A stretch of DNA of 64,000 bases from Dokdonella_A sp036518555 (lineage in GTDB: Bacteria; Pseudomonadota; Gammaproteobacteria; Xanthomonadales; Rhodanobacteraceae). The stretch spans positions 1-64,000 of the forward strand of contig NZ_DATDMY010000003.1 of the NCBI RefSeq assembly GCF_036518555.1, in the 5' to 3' direction. Positions 60,588-64,000 of this stretch are shown piece by piece. The notes below the pieces were generated by a model that worked only from the letters and a program-made list of their open reading frames with translations, had not been told where the DNA came from and did no database searches. Position 1 is the stretch's first letter. Every line of letters begins with the position of its first letter. Both the position numbers and the translations under genes were made by a program.

Positions 60588-61692
60588 CATCGGTTCGGTC
60601 GGCGGCCACATCCGCCCGTCCGCGGCACTGCTCGATCGCGTGCGCGAGCGCATCGAGCGCTGGCGTGGCCGACTCCTGATCGATGCGCGCGTGAGCGCGA
60701 CCGGCGACGACATCGCGATCCTCATGACGCACCGGCAGGGCATCGGCGCCGAAGCCATCCATCGGCTCGCCTGGGACGCGTTCGTCGCCGGCACCGAAAC
60801 CGCGCGCAAGCAGGGGCTCTACGGCGCCGGCCAGGATCTGCTCAAGGACGCGTTCTCGGGCAACGTGCGCGGCATGGGACCGGCCGCCGCCGAGATGGAG
60901 ATCGAGGAGCGGCCTGCGGAGCCGTTCCTGTTCTTCGCCGCCGACAAGACCGACCCCGGCGCGTTCAATCTGCCGCTCTACCTCGCGTTCGCCGACCCGA
61001 TGAACACGCCGGGCTTGCTGCTTTCGCCGGAACTGGCGAAAGGCTTCCGGTTCGTGATCATGGACGTCGGACACAGCGAGGGCGACCGCGTGATCGAACT
61101 GGAGGCGCCGGCGGACCTTTACGCGATCGCCGCGCTGCTGCGGGACACGGAGCGGTACGTGGTCGAATCGGTGTACTCGCGCGCGAGCGGCGAGCAGGCG
61201 GTCGCGGCGTGCACGACGCGACTGCACAACATCGCGGGCAAGTACACCGGCAAGGACGATCCGGTGATGCTCGTGCGCGTGCAGAAGGATTTCCCGGCGA
61301 CCGGCGAAGTCGTGGCTCCGTTCGCGATGGACCCGCTCGTCGCCGGCGGCATGCGCGGCTCGCACAACATGCCGCTGATGCCGGTGCCGCTCGAGAGCGG
61401 GATCAGCTACTTCGACGGCCCGCCGATCATCACGTGTGCGGCGTACTGCGTGCACGACGGCTCGCTCACCGAAGCCGAGGACGTGTTCGCCCACCCGTTC
61501 TGGCAGCGGGTGCGCCACCATGCGGCCGACAAGGCGATCGAGCTGCGCCGCCAGGGATTTTTCGGCGCAGCGATGCTGCCGATGAACGAGCTCGAATACA
61601 CCGGCATCACGAGCATGCTCGCCGCGCTGGAACCGCGCTTTCGCGTGCGCGCGACGGATTCGGCAGCCGTACCGAAGTCTGCCGCGCACTAG
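60556..61692 (+). CDS. archaeal-type fructose-1,6-bisphosphate aldolase/phosphatase (class V)
   Basis: 378 residues. MKLTLSVIKADIGSVGGHIRPS is the signature start of the FBPase class V family; VYSRASGEQAVAACT, GSHNMPLMPVPL and PPIITCAAYCVHDG follow. In Archaea this one enzyme performs both aldolase and phosphatase steps of gluconeogenesis, and some bacteria carry it in stress islands. CGGAGG precedes the ATG. It begins within the frameshifted tail of glgA and was probably its operon partner, so its promoter may have been lost. Confidence 0.92.
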   Translation: MKLTLSVIKADIGSVGGHIRPSAALLDRVRERIERWRGRLLIDARVSATGDDIAILMTHRQGIGAEAIHRLAWDAFVAGTETARKQGLYGAGQDLLKDAFSGNVRGMGPAAAEMEIEERPAEPFLFFAADKTDPGAFNLPLYLAFADPMNTPGLLLSPELAKGFRFVIMDVGHSEGDRVIELEAPADLYAIAALLRDTERYVVESVYSRASGEQAVAACTTRLHNIAGKYTGKDDPVMLVRVQKDFPATGEVVAPFAMDPLVAGGMRGSHNMPLMPVPLESGISYFDGPPIITCAAYCVHDGSLTEAEDVFAHPFWQRVRHHAADKAIELRRQGFFGAAMLPMNELEYTGITSMLAALEPRFRVRATDSAAVPKSAAH

Positions 61693-61735
61693 TCACGCCG
61701 GATTCCACGGCTTCGCTGGAGTCCATGCCGGATGC

Positions 61736-61782
61736 GCGCGCCCACCCGCAGCACCGTCGCCGCCGCGGAACCGCGGGCGCGC
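61736..61782. terminator. GC-rich inverted repeat between convergent genes
   Basis: Arms GCGCGCCC (61,736-61,743) and GGGCGCGC (61,775-61,782) enclose a second small hairpin CCGCGG-AA-CCGCGG. It lies between the FBPase (+) and cytochrome b (-) stops. There is no T-run. Confidence 0.35.
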
Positions 61783-61786
61783 AGCA

Positions 61787-62455
61787 TCACGATTCGGCCC
61801 GGACCTCGTCCGCGCGCTTGTCCCCGGTGATCATCGCCCGCACGAGGTTCTCCCGGTGCGCGACGCTCGCGACGATGACGCCGGCGATGTGCAGCGCGAC
61901 GAGCACGAGCACGATGTTCGCGAGGATCTCGTGGAGTTCCTCCATCGAACTTTCGCGGTGTTCGCCGGTTGCGCTCGCCGGGGCGGGCCGCGCACGGTCC
62001 TCGTCGTCGTCGCCGTCGCGGTGCTCCGCCATCGCCGACGCCGATGTGCCGCCGAAGAAGGGCGCCAGCGGACCCTGGTTCTCTTCCGTCGCGAGCGTCA
62101 CCAGGCCGGTCAGCACCGTTGCGGTGAGCGCCGCCAGCAGCAGGTAGACCATCCAGGCACCCGCCGGGCTGTGGCCGAGATGGCGTTTCGATCGGCCGCG
62201 CACGAGGTTGCCGAGGTAGGCCAGGGCGCGGAATGGGCCGAACGCGAAGTCGCTGAAGCGCGCGTGCCGGGAGCCGATGAAGCCCCAGATCACGCGCAGG
62301 ACGATCAGCCCGCCGACGAAATATCCGGCCCAGACGTGCACCGACAGCGTGGCATCTTCGGGTTCGGTGAAATACGCGACGAAGAAGGCGATCACGAGCG
62401 ACCAATGGAACAGTCGAACGAATCCGTCCCAGACCCTGACCTCAAGCACCGACAT
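61787..62455 (-). CDS. cytochrome b561-type di-heme membrane protein
   Basis: 222 residues, four transmembrane helices: VRLFHWSLVIAFFVAYF, HVWAGYFVGGLIVLRVIWGF, WMVYLLLAALTATVLTGLV and ILANIVLVLVALHIAGVIVAS. Heme-ligand His candidates are in LFHW, SVHVW, ELHEI and ALHIAG. The start at 62,455 (MSVLEVRVWDGF) is preferred because GAGGTG lies eight bases upstream, although an ATG overlapping the peroxidase stop also exists. It probably passes electrons from quinol to the co-transcribed diheme peroxidase or another periplasmic c-type protein. Confidence 0.9.
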   Translation of the reverse strand: MSVLEVRVWDGFVRLFHWSLVIAFFVAYFTEPEDATLSVHVWAGYFVGGLIVLRVIWGFIGSRHARFSDFAFGPFRALAYLGNLVRGRSKRHLGHSPAGAWMVYLLLAALTATVLTGLVTLATEENQGPLAPFFGGTSASAMAEHRDGDDDEDRARPAPASATGEHRESSMEELHEILANIVLVLVALHIAGVIVASVAHRENLVRAMITGDKRADEVRAES

Positions 62456-62484
62456 GGGCATCACCTCGTTGGGAACCTCGTGCA

Positions 62485-63525
62485 TCACTCGAGCATGTCG
62501 CCCGGCGTCGGCGGCAGGCGCGGCATCGTCTGCTGCGGGAACTCGCCGCTCAAGGCGTCGAGGAACGCGACGATGTCCGCGACGTCGGCGTCCGTCGGCG
62601 ACTTGTCCAACTGCGTCTTCGCCATCACGCGCACGGCCTCGGGCAGGGACTTGACCAGGCCGTTGTGGAAGTACGGCGCGGTGAAGGCGAGATTGCGCAG
62701 GGTCGGCACGCGCCAGAGGTTCTGGTCCTCGCTCTTGCCCGTCTGCACGGCCTTGCCGCCGTCGTCGAGCAGGTGGTAGCGCGCGACATAGGGATTGTCG
62801 AGATACGTCGGGAACTTCATGAAGAATCCGGTGCCCGGCGGGAGGGCGGGGCCGCTGAAGTTCGCGCCGGAGTGACACGCCGTACAGCCGATCGAGGCGA
62901 AGGCCTGCATCCCGCGTTGCTGCTGCGCGGTCAGCGCGGCCTTGTCGCCCTTGACGAAGCGGTCGTACGGGCTGTTCGGCGTGATCAGCGTGCGTTCGTA
63001 CGCGGCAATCGCCTTCGCGATCGAGTCCTCGTCGATCTTCACCCCCTTGCCGAACGCACGCTCGAAGGCGGGCGCGTACCCGGAGATCCGCCGGATACGG
63101 TCGACGGCGAGATCGAGTTTCGGCATGCCCATCTCGATCGGGTTCACGATCGGTCCCTTCGCCTGCGCCTCGAGACTCGGTGCACGGCCGTCCCAGAACT
63201 GCACGGAATGGAACGCCGCGTTCCATACCGTCGGCGAGTTGCGGCCGCCGAGCTGGCCGTGCACGCCGATCGAGGTCGGCCGATGATCGTCGCCGCCTTC
63301 CATCACGTTGTGGCACGAGAAGCACGACACCGTGCCGGTCGACGACAGGCGCGGATCGAAGTACAGCATCTTGCCGAGCTCGATCTTCGCCGGCGTCGTC
63401 GGATTGTCCGCGGGCGCCGGTGCTTGGTTCGGCAATGCCTGCCAGTCGGCAGCCGTCGCGCCGGTCGGCGCGAGCGATGCGATGAGCGCGAGCGCGACGA
63501 GCAGCCAATGCGTGGGCGAAGTCAT
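62485..63525 (-). CDS. diheme cytochrome c peroxidase
   Basis: 346 residues: signal peptide (ending GATAA), then the CcpA/MauG-like fold with two heme sites, VSCFSCHNVMEGG and IGCTACHSGANFSG. ELGKMLYFDPRLSSTGTVSC and NLAFTAPYFHNG are family markers. It reduces hydrogen peroxide in the periplasm. GGAGA lies seven bases before the ATG. A perfect FNR/ANR site is 73 bases upstream; FNR-type control of ccp genes is known in several Proteobacteria. A cytochrome b gene follows directly. Confidence 0.94.
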   Translation of the reverse strand: MTSPTHWLLVALALIASLAPTGATAADWQALPNQAPAPADNPTTPAKIELGKMLYFDPRLSSTGTVSCFSCHNVMEGGDDHRPTSIGVHGQLGGRNSPTVWNAAFHSVQFWDGRAPSLEAQAKGPIVNPIEMGMPKLDLAVDRIRRISGYAPAFERAFGKGVKIDEDSIAKAIAAYERTLITPNSPYDRFVKGDKAALTAQQQRGMQAFASIGCTACHSGANFSGPALPPGTGFFMKFPTYLDNPYVARYHLLDDGGKAVQTGKSEDQNLWRVPTLRNLAFTAPYFHNGLVKSLPEAVRVMAKTQLDKSPTDADVADIVAFLDALSGEFPQQTMPRLPPTPGDMLE

Positions 63526-63597
63526 GATCGATCTCCTCTGGGACGCCGTAGGTACGACCACCGCAGCGGAATTCTCGCCCTGACGACGCGGGGCCAA

Positions 63598-63611
63598 TTG
63601 ATGTCGATCAA
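63598..63611. promoter_or_regulatory. FNR/ANR-type site between the peroxidase and AI-2E genes
   Basis: TTGATGTCGATCAA is a perfect match, extended to CAATTGAT-GTCG-ATCAATTG. Candidate -10 elements lie on both sides: GAGAAT (minus, 63,571-63,576) for the peroxidase and TACGAT (plus, 63,635-63,640) for the transporter gene, so one site may serve both. Confidence 0.8.
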
Positions 63612-63691
63612 TTGGGCATGGCACGCCGGCCGGCTACGATCCGCGCGGAGGTCGTCGAGACGCGATGCGACCCGTGTAATCCGCGCCCGCC

Positions 63692-64000
63692 ATGCCGATG
63701 GGTCCGACCATGCAGTCCCCGCTGCCGCCAAGCCGGATCATCCTGCGCACGACGTTCGCCTTGCTGCTCGTGTACGGTTGCTGGCTCGTGCTGGCACCGT
63801 TCGCACCGGCGATCTTCTTCGCGATCGCGATCGTCGTCTCCACCTGGCCCGTGCACGCGTGGCTGCTGTCGCGGATAGGGCAACGGCGCACGATCGGCAG
63901 CCTCCTGTCCTGCAGCCTCGTCGCGATCGCGGTCATCGTCCCGATCGGGATGCTGTTCGTCGCGTTCCGCGACGCTGCCGCATGGCTGCTCGCATGGTTG
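63692..64000 (+). CDS. AI-2E/PerM-family membrane protein (N-terminal part)
   Basis: The first 103 residues are visible. After a short polar start the sequence is strongly hydrophobic: ILRTTFALLLVYGCWLVLAPFAPAIFFAIAIVVSTWPVHAWLL, then a second pair of helices (LLSCSLVAIAVIVPIGMLFV). This is the beginning of the AI-2E transporter/PerM family (PF01594), here usually about 350 residues. The 3' end lies beyond the window. It faces away from the peroxidase gene across the FNR-type site. Confidence 0.78.
   Translation, partial: MPMGPTMQSPLPPSRIILRTTFALLLVYGCWLVLAPFAPAIFFAIAIVVSTWPVHAWLLSRIGQRRTIGSLLSCSLVAIAVIVPIGMLFVAFRDAAAWLLAWL

Noticed and set aside
56683..61689. Minus-strand open frame of 1,668 codons
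   Set aside because: Low-complexity Arg/Ala-rich translation running opposite FBPase and glgA and in the wrong frame of the esterase-like and alcohol dehydrogenase genes.
37037..63611. The mobile transmissible locus of stress tolerance (heat-resistance island)
   Set aside because: Shared themes (Hsp20, FtsH) are present, but ClpK, YfdX, HdeD, thioredoxin, KefB and DegP are not seen, and no mobility genes flank the region. The FNR-type sites point to a different, low-oxygen programme.
1..64000. CRISPR arrays, tRNA/rRNA genes, insertion sequences or prophage
   Set aside because: None was found by eye: no regular repeat-spacer pattern, no recognisable tRNA arms with conserved TTCRA, and no transposase or integrase motifs in any credible frame. 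A tRNAscan or ISfinder run would settle it.

Overview
This is high-GC (roughly two-thirds or more G+C), densely packed bacterial chromosome. Type-B ribosomal protein L36, the AguA/AguB agmatine pathway, DUF349 and TraB/GumN proteins, a DUF4397 protein with an IPTL-type C-terminal sorting signal, and many TonB/porin-type outer-membrane proteins suggest a gammaproteobacterium of the Xanthomonadales/Lysobacterales. That placement is an inference, not a test. No tRNA, rRNA, CRISPR array, transposase or prophage gene was recognised.

Layout. (1) 1-6.0 kb: an AraC regulator, a beta-helix lipoprotein, a diheme cytochrome (a recurrent gene pair of unknown function) and a TonB receptor that runs off the left edge. 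(2) 6.1-14.6 kb: ordinary chromosomal genes (DUF349, TraB, aguB, a PAS-GGDEF cyclase, aguA, L36). (3) 14.8-23.2 kb: a seven-gene run encoding an ECF sigma factor, membrane anti-sigma factor, exported subtilase, DmsE/MtrA-type decaheme cytochrome, MtrB/PioB porin, diheme c4-like cytochrome and blue-copper protein. It looks like an ECF-controlled outer-membrane electron conduit. A TorF-like porin is divergent to it. (4) 23.4-36.1 kb: an RpoE-ChrR-type ECF/cupin anti-sigma pair, an Fe-S photolyase, a DUF4397 protein and an eight-gene lipid operon (desaturase, FAD oxidase, DUF1365, Cfa, DUF2878, DUF1295, second Cfa-like methyltransferase, lipocalin). Four promoters here share TGCATCC-N17-GTA, tying the set into one regulon, probably for singlet oxygen or photo-oxidative membrane stress.

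(5) 37-63.7 kb: a low-oxygen/stress island: Hsp20, two universal stress proteins, an MgtA-type ATPase, phasin, dodecin, an Hsp60 remnant, FtsH, an attachment-type protein, BON, an L,D-transpeptidase, a zinc alcohol dehydrogenase, an erythromycin-esterase-like remnant, glgA remnant, archaeal-type FBPase, cytochrome b and a diheme peroxidase. Nine FNR/ANR-like sites (TTGAY-N4-RTCAA, two with one mismatch) lie upstream of these genes. Most have a -10 hexamer 31-33 bp from the site centre, as for class II FNR promoters. Inserted among them is a separate sulfide module (45.0-52.6 kb): a BigR/SqrR-type repressor divergent from a sulfide:quinone-oxidoreductase-like enzyme, DUF2892, an RND pump and a second SQR-like flavoprotein.

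The stress island is decaying in two places. At about 42,340 two convergent genes (an Hsp60 and a CBS-domain gene) have both lost their 3' ends. At about 58,988 two divergent genes (erythromycin-esterase-like and glgA) have both lost their 5' ends and the promoter region between them. glgA also carries a one-base frameshift near 60,138. All family calls come from reading motifs by eye; no database search was run.
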